Of a DNA stretch of 64,000 nt, positions 22,776 to 34,673 are shown one piece after another. How positions within the stretch are numbered: position 1 is the stretch's first letter; every line of letters begins with the position of its first letter. The stretch lies in NCBI GenBank assembly GCA_963693285.1, contig OY848927.1, positions 6,004,643 to 6,068,642 on the forward strand, in the 5' to 3' direction. The stretch comes from Xestospongia muta. Lineage: Eukaryota > Porifera > Demospongiae > Haplosclerida > Petrosiidae. A program made the translations under genes and the position numbers. Below the pieces are notes generated by a model. The model worked only from the letters and a program-made list of their open reading frames with translations. It did no database searches and was not told the DNA's origin.

Positions 22776-24539
22776 ATGAGTTCACCTGAAGAATCCAACT
22801 CATATTTGGGAGGGGGATCACCCCATAATCAAGGAATATCAAGATCTGGTTCTATAGGAGGTCATCGTTCTAGGTTACATTTAACGTCAGATATTTCTCT
22901 TGATGAAGGAGATGTACTTAAGAAGATTAGTGAAGAGGTGTGTGTCATCAGTGACATCATTGTGACATCATAGTTGTAGGCTGAAGAGAAATTACTTCAT
23001 GAGAAGAGAAAGACAGATGAAGCCCGTAGTTATTGGCATCAAAAACGTTTAGAACAAGTAATAATTGTTATTAAAGATGGGTGTGGTTTATAGTTAATAG
23101 GCTAATTATTCTGATGAAGAAACAGAAGTGTCTGGATCACCTGATGGACTCACTGTTACTTCAACTCCATTGGGTAGATCAACCACGCCCATTTCCCGTC
23201 GTTTATTAGTCAGTGTTATATCTTATATCTGTTAGTATTGATATCTTATATAGGATGATACTGGAGAGTATAGTCCTAATTTATCACGAGGAAGTAGGGG
23301 CTCAAGTCGAGTAAGTCTCCATTAAACTGATTGTTATTTTGTTTGTTACATAGCCCTCATCAGCAATGGGACAGAGTGATGAAGCTGTTGAACTTAGTAA
23401 ACAGTGGCAGGTATAATATATTGTGATACACTAACACATTTTTTGTTTTTTAGGATAAATATAATGAACTAGAGAGTAAATTTAAAGACGCTCTAGTTTC
23501 ACAAGCTAAACTTTATGACGAAAAGACAACTTTAGTATATCAAGTAGAATCATTAAAAGATCAGTTAGAAGATGTCAATCAAACATTGTATGAACTTAAA
23601 ACAAACTCACAGAGACAGCATTCAGTAAATATAATATAAAAATAATGTTCTTTAATTTGAGTCTCACTCTAGCAACTACTCCATGCTAAACACACTGAAG
23701 ACACCCTCCATAGTGACATAGATCGACTTAAGAACCAAGTCAGATACAGAGATGACTTTATGGAGGTACTATTTCTTTTTTTGTAACTATTATATTGTTG
23801 TCATAGCAACATGGACTTCGTTTACCTACTCTTTTTGAAGAAGATGAAGAAGAAGAAGAACAAACAGCAGCCGCAACAATTCAGTGTATGTTTTAGACCT
23901 CACAATGACATCATTATGACATCATATCTTAGTTTTTCCTATAGAAGAGAGAGATAAGTTGTTACAAGAAATTACAGAATTGAAAAATGAATTAGAGGAG
24001 ACCAAAACAAATATGGTTGTAGCTCCTTCTTCTGATTCCTTGTTGAGAGGAGAAGAAACAAAAGATATTGTCCGTGAGTAAAACCCTGTTATGAATTAAT
24101 GCAATGAGCTTGTTTAGGTGAGAGTACAAGACTAGTCAGCGAATATAAAAATAAATTACAATTGTCTGAGGCAGAAACTTCAAGACTTGATGGAGCAGTT
24201 AGTACTCTTAACAAAGATAATGTATTATATTTTTATTATTTGTTAGGTTGAGAGATTAAAGGGGCAAGTCAATCGTTATAAAACACAAATGGAAGATATG
24301 GTAAAAGAGATTGTGTCTTTTTTATATCTCACGTTGTTACAGGAAAAAAGAGAAGATGATTTGCTTAAAGAAAAGAGGAGTTTATCACGTGAGGTAATGT
24401 AGACTATTATTATTAGCTCTGGTATTATATATACATATAACAGGTTAGACGATTACAATCATCACTAGATGATGTAGAATCTGAAAATGAACTATTAAAA
24501 AGAAGAATAGAGCAGATGAGAAAGAAACAAAAAGATTGA
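22776..24539 (+). CDS. LRRFIP2: LRRFIP family coiled-coil protein (Flightless-I interacting)
   Basis: Multi-exon, with an ATG at 22776 (MSSPEESNSY). A Ser-rich N-terminus (LGRSTTPISRR) precedes long coiled coils. Two blocks match LRRFIP1/2: LYDEKTTLVYQVESLKDQLE, and near the end LVSEYKNKLQLSEAETSRLD followed by RLKGQVNRYK and a final LLKRRIEQMRKK. An acidic run (EEDEEEEE) lies between them. Vertebrate LRRFIPs bind Flightless-I and take part in Toll/MyD88 and Wnt/Dishevelled signalling; that role here is inferred from homology. An upstream ATG at 22713 could begin a 5' leader exon but does not read through in frame after the likely splice. Single invertebrate copies cannot be assigned firmly to LRRFIP1 or LRRFIP2. 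Confidence 0.9.
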
Positions 24540-24675
24540 TTGATTCCGACATGTATCTGGGGCCTGTTGACTCCACCCACATTGTCTCTTATTTGTATCA
24601 GCATGTACATGTAGTAATTTCAGCAATTAGATTCCATCAAAATGTGGGTGTGGTCATTAATTATTGCATTCTAAA

Positions 24676-25476
24676 ATGGAACAACAAGTGGTTGGTGTAT
24701 TACTCGGAGTTGGATCTCTCGCTGTCGGATATTTGTTTTCCAAACTTGCTGCGTGGAATAGTCAAGAAGCAGAGCATCTCAAAAACGTTCCACGTTATTA
24801 CAAATTCTCTGAATTAGAACGAGACTTAAGTAATTATTCTTCGGGAGTCCAGTCTAATATTTTAGTAGAAGGTGTGGTCAGAAAAGATGGTACTTCTCTC
24901 TTCTCTGATGCTGCAGGCGTTGATGGTGCTGGTAAACTAGTTTTAACAACTGATGTTCGTAAAGTTTTCAATGAAGAGACGGGAAAATGGGAAGACAGAA
25001 GTGATACACTTACTAATCAAAGGTTATCTGTACCCTTCAAATTAGTTGACCGAGTGGGTGGGGCTATTACTGTTGAAAATGTTCATCAAGCTAGTGGTTT
25101 TCGTTCAGTATTACAGCTTGTTCATCAAAGTAAGAGTTCTCCTGAACAACGTACTGTTGGAGACTATGCTACTAATGTTACTATTAATGAAATACCCACT
25201 GGATCTAAAGTGATGGAATATATGCTTCTCTATGGCAGTCCATTTGCAGGACTAGGTGATGCTATGCAAGTTGGAACAGGAAATCATAGTCGGATTATAT
25301 TTTATCCTCAAGAAGTTGGTCGTTCTATTAGTTCACTGATATCAAAACGTGAACTGTTTGCTCAAATTAATAGTACTATTGGTGCTGTGCTAATGATAGG
25401 GGGTGCAGCATTAATTGTATTTGCTATTATTCCTTTAATTCAACGACATAGACGTCAGCGACAAGACACTCATTGA
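24676..25476 (+). CDS. MUL1/MAPL-like mitochondrial membrane protein lacking the RING
   Basis: An intronless protein of 266 residues from the first in-frame ATG at 24676 (MEQQVVGVLL). It has an N-terminal membrane segment (VLLGVGSLAVGYLFSKLA), then a GIDE/BAM-type domain as in MUL1: LVEGVVR, VPFKLVDR, and GSKVMEYMLLYG with a downstream IIFYPQ. A second membrane segment (AVLMIGGAALIVFAIIPL) follows. MUL1 then has a cytosolic RING that makes it a ubiquitin/SUMO ligase. Here the protein stops 11 residues after the membrane segment (RHRRQRQDTH), and no RING cysteines are visible downstream before the next gene. It may lie in the mitochondrial outer membrane without ligase activity. Confidence 0.82.
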   Translation: MEQQVVGVLLGVGSLAVGYLFSKLAAWNSQEAEHLKNVPRYYKFSELERDLSNYSSGVQSNILVEGVVRKDGTSLFSDAAGVDGAGKLVLTTDVRKVFNEETGKWEDRSDTLTNQRLSVPFKLVDRVGGAITVENVHQASGFRSVLQLVHQSKSSPEQRTVGDYATNVTINEIPTGSKVMEYMLLYGSPFAGLGDAMQVGTGNHSRIIFYPQEVGRSISSLISKRELFAQINSTIGAVLMIGGAALIVFAIIPLIQRHRRQRQDTH

Positions 25477-25549
25477 TAATATTGTTATTAAAATACAATG
25501 TGTTGTGGGAGGGGCTAGTTGATGATTTTGAGGGAGGGGCTAATAGATA

Positions 25550-26809
25550 ATGGAGAGGTTGTGGCTGAAGTTAGTTAAGCTATTTCGATGGGAGTCTTCT
25601 AATCCTGTAAGTTATAATTAGTTATTATATATCAATATTACAGGATATATTACAAGTAGAGATGTGATACTAATCATACTATTGAGTATTGTGTCCAGAA
25701 CTCGGTTAATATTATACATCAATTACCAGAACCTCCTGGAACATTACACCTTCATTCTACAGACACTGTAGATATTCCAGATGAAGCAATAGATTGGCCA
25801 GTAACTCATTTAGTGGTCACAGGTAGTAATAATGGTTTGTTATATATTTTATGATAATTGCGATGTCTTTAGAGTCTCCAGTATCATCATTACCAGAGAA
25901 TTTACAGATATTACAACATTTGACTCATTTAATAGTTGTACAATGTCAGTTGGTAAAGCTGCCATTGTGTATTTTAGCTTTGTGTCAACTACAATTATTG
26001 GATGTCACTGGAAATAAAATAGTAAGTTGTTTTATAATCTCCTCATTCATATTGCCAATTAGAAAGAGCTACCTGAAACATTATCAAAACTGACAAACTT
26101 GCAGAAATTATATGTTATGTGAGTATTACAATAAATGTGTTTAAACTATGTGTTTGTAGGTCTAACAATTTAAAGCAACTCCCTATAGCACTTATCCAAT
26201 TACCATTACTTGAACAAGTTGAAGTAACTGGTAACTGTAATTTAATTTGGCCTCCTATGGAAATTTGTGAGCAAGGCATTGCTGCAATTAAAGGTTATAT
26301 TTGTGAGAGTTTAGAAAAACAGTCTGAACGAGAGGACATGTTTAAAGGCACAAAGGTAAATTATTTGATGTGACTAGTTTTATATATTAAGATAGGCTTA
26401 TGGGAGCAGATTATTTCACAACAGTAGAGAAGTTCCTTCATTACATAGTTTAGTACTAAAGTAAGTTATTTATTTTAATATAATTAGTGGATCTTTTTTA
26501 GTTTTCTAATGGATCATAATCCTAATGTTTTAAATGAAGAGCCATTTCTTCCACCATTAATGAAAAAACAACTGGAATATGCTCAAGATTTGGGAAAATT
26601 CTCAACTCCATTATCAAAATGTTCTGTGTGTTTAATGTATTTTAGTAGCGAGGCACAATTTAAAGCTCATGTATGTAGAATGAAAACAAATAATGTATTA
26701 AATGTAGTTAATTAAATATACAAACTAACGTCTAATAAAACCACAGGATGTAGTACAAACGACCCAATGTGATGTCACATTAAAGTTAGTAAAGCTTCCT
26801 GTGTTATAG
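25550..26809 (+). CDS. Leucine-rich repeat protein with C-terminal zinc-binding-like motif (LRRC58/LRRC28-like)
   Basis: The start MERLWLKLVKLFRW at 25550 is followed by short-intron exons. LRR units are visible as LQHLTHLIVVQCQLVKLP, LQLLDVTGNKI, LTNLQKLYV, and SNNLKQLPIAL...LEQVEVTGN. A final LRR cap reads WPPMEICEQGIAAIKGYI. The C-terminal part has VPSLHSLVL, LPPLMKKQLEYAQ and CSVCLMYFSSEAQFKAH. This order (PSL-x-L, LP-x-L, C-x2-C, YF) resembles the C-terminal domain of LRRC58 and LRRC28. The function is unknown. The gene stops 63 bp before the integrin start. Confidence 0.75.
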
Positions 26810-26872
26810 TTGTAATCAACTCTATAAAATTAAAATAACCCTATCTGCTCTGGTCTTCTCTTTGCCGGAATC

Positions 26873-28951
26873 ATGGCAACCAATGTTTTAACCCTCGTTC
26901 TTTTATTACTTGGCGTTGTTAGTGGTAAGTGTCCATTGTATAAAGATGCAGTGTTATGTGTGACCTGTAGTTACTGGTCAGTCGTGTTTTCAACAAGCGA
27001 CGTGTCGAGACTGTATTAAAAATTCCTCGTGTGTTTGGTGTAGTCAAGAGGTATATAACAATCTAGGCGAGTTGTTTACTCTCTGTATATTAGGACTTTA
27101 ATATAACCACAAGATGTTTCCCTCGCAATGTTATTGATTCATTTGATTGTCCAGAGAGCGATCAGCAAGATCCTCAGTCAAAGACAGAATATCAAGAGGT
27201 ATTATGTACACTTGCTGTGTCTGCCGTTTGATTATTTGTTTAAAGGGTACCTTATCTCTGAGCAATTTAGTCATACCAGAGGTCGTCAATATTACACTCA
27301 GACCAGGTACATTAAATCATTATAATTGTAATAATTACTTGATAACTAGGGATCCCTGCTACTTTTAACATCACTGTACAATCTGCTCGAAACTTTCCTC
27401 TTGACTTATATATACTAACTGATATATCTGCTTCATTAAGTGATGATCTACAAACTTTACGTAATCTTCAGGAAGAGATAAGTAAGTAAAGTGTTATAAA
27501 ATTAAAGTGATATTACATCTTATCTTTTCAAGCAAATTCACTGAGTAACATTTCTTCAAATTATAAGATTGGATTTGGTACATTTGTTGACAAACCTATT
27601 CTTCCTTATTCTATTATAACACGACCATACGATTCAATCCTCCTTGGTTACGGTAAAACCTGCAAGTCAGGACTTCAAGATGATTGTACTAATCCTTTTG
27701 GTTATCGTCATGTTTTAAACTTAACAGATAATACAACAGAGTTTGCTGTAAGTTCAGTTGTTCCATTAGTAGTACTTATATAGAGTGTATAGATTGCATT
27801 AGCTAACACTGAGAGTAGCTTGGGTTCAGACACATTTGAAGGTGGTTTAGATGCTCTGTTACAAGCTGTAGTCTGTCAAGAGGTAACATATAACATTGTT
27901 TATCTTGAGTAATGGATATCAATTAGATTGTTGGTTGGCGATCTCAAGCACGACGTATTGTCCTATATATTAGTGATGCTATTACACATACTGCTGGAGA
28001 TGGAAGAGTAAGCAATGCATTGTTAGTGTTTATATAGTATCTGTATTAGTTAGCAGCTATTGTTCAACCTAATGATGGTGAATGTCATATGGCTATACCA
28101 GATGGAGGTTCATTGTATGAATATTCTGATTGGGCAATTAGAGTAAGATGTGTTATGATTGATACAAAGTTTACACACTATTAGGATTATACTACTATTG
28201 GACAAGTTGCTGGAAAGCTGTCTAATTTGGACACAATTGTTATTTTTGCTGTTACAGGAGTTGTAAAAGATGCTTATGAAGTAAGGAATGAATTAATATG
28301 GTATATATCATTATGTGTTATTAGGATCTTACTGCATCAATTAGTCGTGCATTTGTAAGAGAGTTGACCCCTGACTCTTCAAACATTGTTGACATCATAG
28401 TGACACAATATGAAGTAAGTGCTCTGTTGTAATTTTCTGTGACACATTACGACACTCAGATCTTGAGAGGAACTATATCTATTGAGCCAGAACAAGTTCC
28501 TGGTATTGAAATATCTGTTACTCCACTTGAAGGTTGCACGTAAGTAAGTCATATTCATAAACTAGTCTTTAATTGTTTCTTTAGTAATCGTTCATCAAGT
28601 TGTACTGCTGATAATGAGTGTAATGAATGTGTTGGTATACCTGTTGATGGGACTGTTGTATTTCAAGTCAATGTGACTGCAGATATCTGTACATTTCGTA
28701 ACAGGTATATGTGTTTGTAATATATGTAGTATATTTCATGTTGTATTGTAGTTTTGAAATACGCGTTCCTGGATTTGGGCGTGTTGTTGTCAATGCAAAG
28801 CCTCTGTGTAATTGTGACTGTCAACAGAATGCGGTTTGTTGTTAATTATGTAACGTGTTAATAATGTATTTTTGACAACACATTAGATACCAAATAGTCC
28901 AGAATGTAGGGATGGGACAGGAACAAAAGTGTGTGGTATATGTGATTGCAG

Positions 28952-28983
<32 letters not shown>

Positions 28984-30322
28984 CATAACCTTGATTATAT
29001 CATTCAACACTAGCTCTTCTGGACAAGCATTTACCTGTCCGTAAGTGAAGATCAAAATATGTTTCTTAATACTTGTATTATAGTACAGGCTGTTCTGGTA
29101 AAGGTGTTTGTACAAGTTGTGGCAAATGTCTTTGTAACAGATTCCAGGTAGGATAGCTTTGTTATAATCTACTATCTGATATATCCTCTTATAAGAATGG
29201 CACTTACTATTATGGAGATGCTTGTGAATGTGATAACTTTTCTTGTAAAAAGGACAACAATAATCTTCTTTGCTCTGGTAAGGAGTATTTATTAAAATAT
29301 TTTATTATGTTATATTAGGTAATGGAAAATGTTGTGGTGGTAGTTGTATATGTGATCTGTCTCCTGAATCTGGAAAACCCTTCAATGGTAGTGACTGTGA
29401 GTGTACTCCAGAAAATAAAACTTGTTTAAATATGGTCAGTGAACTTTGTGTGTGCAATGTATGAAATTTTGTGCATTTTTATGTAGAGAGGTGAAGTCTG
29501 TTCCAACCATGGCCAGTGTCGTTGTGGCCAATGTGTATGTATTGTTGAGTATTCTGGAGACTTTTGTGATAATTGTATTAGAGTAAGCTAGAATGAGTAA
29601 AAATAAGAGATATCTATAATTATTGATAGGAATCATGTCAACTATGTAATTTATATCCAAACTGTGCCCTTTGTGGTCTTAACTTGATTACTGATTGTAG
29701 TAATTGTACTCAAACTCAAGTCACTATTAGTTCTCAATTAGGTATGAAGACCAGGTCTTTATAAACATTATAACATTTCTATTTTATAGTTTCTGATGCT
29801 GAACCATGTACTGTTATTCATGATGGCTGCACATATGATTACTTTATAATCCAGGACACAACGACTGGCATTTATAATATTGTTGTTGATCCAGGTATAA
29901 CTACTACAGTTATATTTAACTTTGTAATATTCTCCCATATAGAATGTACTGGTGGAGGAGGTGGTAATAACATTGCCTTAGGACTTTTACTTGGTTTAGC
30001 AATTGGTATTCCGATATTGATCATTATCATTGGTTTGATAGTATTGGCCATTATTAAATTGCTTTTTGTTATAAAGGTATGTGTCATTAATTGTGTCATA
30101 CTAACTGTCAAAATTGAATTGTAGGATCGCCAAGAATTAAAACGATTTGAAAATTCAATCCGTGAAGCAGATTGGACAGTAAGCTCTATTATGTAGTGAT
30201 ATATTTTATTGTACTTTATTTTGTAGATTGACGGTAATCCTCTTTATGTCAGTCCTGAAATTGAATACAAAAATGTTGCATACAAAAAGAAGAAAACTCG
30301 AGGCTCTATCAAAAAAGACTAA
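26873..30322 (+). CDS. Integrin beta subunit
   Basis: Many short-intron exons. Order of parts: signal peptide (MATNVLTLVLLLLGVVS), PSI domain (CFQQATCRDCIKN), and a beta-I domain with an intact MIDAS motif DISAS in DISASLSDDL. Next come the specificity loop (CTNPFGYRHVLNLT), EGGLDAL, GDGRLAAIVQPNDGECHM, hybrid domain and EGF-like cysteine repeats (GKGVCTSCGKCLC; SNHGQCRCGQC), and a beta-tail domain. A long membrane segment follows the Gly-rich GGGGGNN. The cytoplasmic tail has KDRQELKRFE and NPLY, the talin-binding NPxY motif. The distal site reads NVAY, lacking the proline of a canonical second NPxY. It pairs with an alpha subunit at the cell surface for matrix adhesion. No specific orthologue number is assigned because sponge betas branch separately. 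Confidence 0.97.
28955..28982 (+). repeat. (TG)n microsatellite in an integrin beta intron
   Basis: An uninterrupted TG dinucleotide run directly after a 5' splice donor (GTATG) in an intron between EGF-like exons. Confidence 0.9.
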
Positions 30323-30433
30323 ACTAATTTCCTTTTCATCACCCTATATGGTCTTTTTGTTTTGTAATTTTAGTTATAGTTGAATTAACAAGCACCTCCT
30401 TACATTTCCGTTTTGAGTCAAACAATTTGAGAT

Positions 30434-30655
30434 ATGGCTGTCGGTTGGCTGTTCAGCATAATTTGGTTCTTTGTGCTCATCTTATTGGCCTGGCCTATTG
30501 GATTTATTGCTGGTTTCTTTTACGTTCTACTCTCTCCTTTTACTGCCTGTTGTATTTGTATGAGAACTATTACCGACTTCATTATGAAAGGAGTGAATCT
30601 ACCCAAGACAGTAGCTACGTTCATGGTGTCTGGAAAGTCCTGCGCTGATATTTAA
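30434..30655 (+). CDS. Small membrane protein with conserved GKSC C-terminus (copy 2)
   Basis: An intronless 73-residue protein, MAVGWLFSIIWFFVLILLA..., with two hydrophobic stretches around AWPIGFIAG and YVLLSPF, and the end GKSCADI. It is a clear paralogue of the protein at 16960-17184, although the two are 13 kb apart on opposite strands. That conservation, rather than any known domain, is the main evidence that it is real. The family and function are not recognised. It ends 31 bp from the end of the convergent carboxypeptidase gene. Confidence 0.75.
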   Translation: MAVGWLFSIIWFFVLILLAWPIGFIAGFFYVLLSPFTACCICMRTITDFIMKGVNLPKTVATFMVSGKSCADI

Positions 30656-30686
30656 GACATTTTATTATAATTATAATAAAATAAGT

Positions 30687-32421
30687 TTAAGGATTTTTTA
30701 TTAACCAATTATCTTTTTGTTCTACAAGTAACGATGTAAATTTCACTAGGGCTGGTAAAATTTCTTGACATATCGGTAAAATCTAAAAATAAATCAGTTT
30801 TATTTTCAATTATCATTAAAACTAACCTGTTCTGTAGGTACCATAAAACCAGTATAACTTGCCTTCTCGTCAGGCACAGGTGGTAGCTCCATTGTTAATG
30901 GAATAGGATGGTACTGACGTCCTGATTTATCAATGTTACTCTGTAGAAACTGGTCGGTAGTTAGCCTAACAGAAACTTGAATCTTATCAAATAAAGCTAC
31001 TTACCAATCACCAAATGTTCCTGATGCTAAATAAATAGTTCCCATTTGTTTAGACTTATAATGATGGTGTACCTATGTGTGTATGTATTATTGTATTATT
31101 TTAGAGTATAATACCTGACTAGCACTATTAGCTACCCACCGGCTAAAATATTGGAATATTTTGCTCTTATCAGCTTGTTTTGCAGTCCAACCTATTGCAT
31201 GTCATCAAAGTACTTGTATGTCATATTGTATTCACCATAAGGATAAACAACTTCTTGAGAGAAAGAATGAAAATCAACTGCTCCTAAAATTGGTGAGTGG
31301 TCCTTCAGATGATGTATAATAGCATTGACTTCTCTTTCAGACTGTGCTTTGGGACCATGGTAAGTTTCACTACATGGATTACTGGAGCTACCATGCTATG
31401 GATGAGGAATATATTTGGTATTTGTATGTCACAAGCTTCTTACTTCACTCCATTTGACATTAAAGTTTCTATTCAAATCTACTCCCACACAATTATTAGA
31501 CGGAGATCTCTGAGATAGGTTCTTACGCCAAAATCTGTACTTTGGGTAATTAACCCAGGTCAACTAGAAAACATTTTCATAACAATTAACAATATTAATC
31601 GATACTTACATAATAACCATCAGGATTAGCTATTGGTACAATAATAAATTCAACTTCTTGTAACAATCTTGCTAACTATGAAGACACACTATATAATTAC
31701 ATCATATTGAGACTTACAATTCTATTTGAGTCAGAGGTAACACTAGCTATCATTTGTGTAAAGTACATACAAATTGGTCCAGTGATCCATTCTCCTTATA
31801 ACAAAAGGATACACTAATTATTATAATCACAACTTACGTGGATGAAGAAGACACTGTATGTATATTTTAGGTTTGATAGATGTGTTCTCTGTTACATGGA
31901 CAGCCATAATAGACCTTCCATGTTCAGTATATCCAATAGCATTATAGAGTTTGATACGTTGAGGATAGAGAGAGGCTAATTGCTCAAACCAATCATAAAT
32001 AGTGCTCCCATTATGCTGTAATAAAGTAGTTACTTACTGTAAATCTTAATATGTTCTTACATAAACTTTGAACCAATCAGTTGTGTCCAATATATTGTCT
32101 CTTTTAGTTAGCTGTTGTTGAACAGTCTCATCAATAACAGCCAAGACATCAGACATATTAGAACATTTACTACAGTTGTGTCCTGGATTGGTTGGAGAAA
32201 GTACATAAGTTTTATGATTATTATAAGTTAAGACGGAGAGAGATGGATCTTCTTTGAGTTGATTTAGTATCAATGGGTCCATATGCAAACTGCAACAAAG
32301 ATTAATGGAAAGTAATGACAATGTCAACTAACCATTTCCATATAGCTGCAGTCGATACATTATAATGTAGAGTTGGTAGAGTGGTTGCTCCTGCTACTGT
32401 TAGCAAGAAGAACAAGATCAT
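30687..32421 (-). CDS. M14 family zinc carboxypeptidase (secreted, with propeptide)
   Basis: ATG at 32421 begins a signal peptide (MILFFLLTVAGATT). A propeptide follows (about 32050-32330, containing YVLSPTNPGHNC). The catalytic domain opens at IYDWFEQLASLYP and carries zinc ligands in HPREWI (His and Glu), then NPDGYYL, GVDLNRNF and YHGPKAQSE. The third zinc ligand is the His in DFHSFSQ. The likely catalytic Glu is in TMEL, ahead of SYTGFMVPTEQ. The fold ends with ILPICQEILPALVKF. It removes C-terminal residues from peptides outside the cell or in lysosome/secretory compartments. Specificity for aromatic versus basic residues was not determined. The domain order is that of the pancreatic A/B type. 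Confidence 0.93.
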
Positions 32422-32491
32422 GTTTTAAGTCACAAAGTCTTTTGTTATACCGCCCACGTAAAATTAAGTTGAGGTGTGTCATACTTTAAAG

Positions 32492-33651
32492 ATGGCAGAT
32501 GACTCAGAAGGTGAAATAAATGTGTTAGGTAAAAGATCAACTCGTAGTAGTGATACAGAGGACTCACCTGAAGAGAAAAAAAGAAAAATAATGAAAGAAA
32601 TAGAACTGTCTTTACCACTAGAACTTTCAAAAACACAACGAAAGAAACAATTAAAACTTCAATATAAAGATAGAATGAAGAAAGAATGGAAGTATGATCT
32701 TAATATAATTAAACTTTGTCAATATATTGTTGTAGAAAACAACAACATAAGAAAGAGAAATTAAAGAGAAGAACTAGACCAAGCCATTTATCAAGTAGTC
32801 AATATAAATATAATATTATATGTTAATATAATTCTATTGTAGTCACATCAATGTCTAGCAGTAAAGCCAGCCCTCTTTGTGTTGTTATTGAGTTAGGGTA
32901 TCAAGATCTAATGAGTGATAAGGTAACCATAGTAACATGTACACACAACATCTATGTTCCTCTTCAAGGATATTAAGATGTTAATGAAACAATGTCAACG
33001 TTGTTATGCAATAAATAGAAGAGCTGAGAAACCTTTACAAGTACATCATTTTATTATTACATTTTATAAATAATTAAGACAGTTGTACTTCACTAGTTTT
33101 AATGGGAAATGTAAACAAAGAATGGAAGAGTTTATTGAAGGCTACAAAAATTGGGATGTCCATTTCAGAGAAGATGATTTTTTGAAAGTCTTTGATAAAA
33201 AAGATCTTGTGTTTTTAACTGCAGAATCACCTAATATTTTAAATGGTATTATTTCACTCTCTTTGTATATACAAGTACTATTGTTTGTAGATCTGGATAC
33301 TAGTAAAACATATGTGATTGGTGGTCTGGTAGATCATAATCATTATAAAGTAAGTAACCTGGTCTTGTGATGTGAGGTTATTATTATACAGGGACATTGT
33401 TATACTCAAGCAGTCACTGCTGGAATTACACATGCAAAATTACCTCTCAAGGAACATGTCTCGTTAACAAGTAGAAGTGTCTTGGCTGTTAATCATGGTC
33501 AGTTTGTTTGTGATTATTACTAAAGTTTTCTTTAGTGTTTGAGGTCTTGTTGGCTTATGAGAGTCATAAAGACTGGAAGAAAGCATTTTGTGATGTCATT
33601 CCACAACGTAAACTAGCCACACCCATTGATGATAATGAACAATCTCAATAA
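32492..33651 (+). CDS. TRMT10A: tRNA (guanine-9) methyltransferase TRMT10
   Basis: ATG at 32492 (MADDSEGEINV). A lysine-rich N-terminus (SKTQRKKQLKLQY) typical of the family precedes the SPOUT methyltransferase fold. Diagnostic stretches are LVFLTAESPNIL, TYVIGGLVDHNHYKG, ITHAKLPL, RSVLAVNHVFEVLL and VIPQRK. TRMT10 enzymes use S-adenosylmethionine to make 1-methylguanosine at position 9 of tRNAs. The cytoplasmic/nuclear TRMT10A/B type fits better than the mitochondrial RNase P subunit TRMT10C, but A versus B is not decided. It is convergent with VPS41, 60 bp apart. Confidence 0.95.
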
Positions 33652-33711
33652 CTTATTATTATAAAGGGCTTTATAGAAAACACATAACACACACACACAC
33701 ACTAAATCTCT

Positions 33712-34581
33712 TCAAGAAGGAAGTAACGGTTGAATAAGTTTTTTGGTGTGATGGTTGGTAGAAGAGCGATAACACAAGTGACATATCTTTAACTGCGTCT
33801 GTGAAATATAAAAATTATAACATGCAATAAAGGGGTGTGGTCTTACAGCATGTTTCTGAGATACACAGCTATGATGATAAATGTGTCCACAAAAGAACAT
33901 GAGTAAGTCATCACGGTCATCTAATGCAAGCTCTCCTGAACAGTTCAGACAAGTTGTCCACACTATTACAGACAAAGATCATTATATTATAAAATAATAG
34001 ATACACATACTATCAAAAGATGTTGCTCTACTGTGTAATTTATGTAACTTGTCCATCAAAGTATGACTATAATATAAATGTTGTTAATAAATATTACTCA
34101 TTAATTATTTACTAACCTATCTTTTACAAGAATCTTTCGGCAGCCTTCTCTCAAATTAACTTGTAATTGATAATCATTTAGTAATTTTCTTAGGGACAAT
34201 CCCAATTCAGCTATCTCTAATTGATCTGGAATTTCCTATGAAGTGAAATTAAAGTGATATAACTGAACAGATGTGATGCCACGCCCACCTTAATTAGTTT
34301 AGTTGGATCAATATGTGTACCAGCATTTTGTAATAAACCAGTTATGAAATCTGTTAAGACAATAAAAGTGGGTGTGACCAACCAATGTAATACCTGGTAA
34401 GTTTCGTGAAAGTTGTATTAAATTGTCCCAGAGCTCTTCATCATCTTTTTCTCTAACAAATAATATTGCCTAAAGTGGTATTAATTACTACAAACATATC
34501 TGATAACTTTGAACCTGATTTACATCATGAAGTTTACCAACTATTATTTCCAGTGCAGCTTTAGGATTGCCCATACGATCT

Positions 34582-34673
<92 letters not shown>

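Noticed and set aside
29872..30111. Minus-strand frame over the integrin membrane region
   Set aside because: It is antisense to the integrin membrane segment and adjacent intron.
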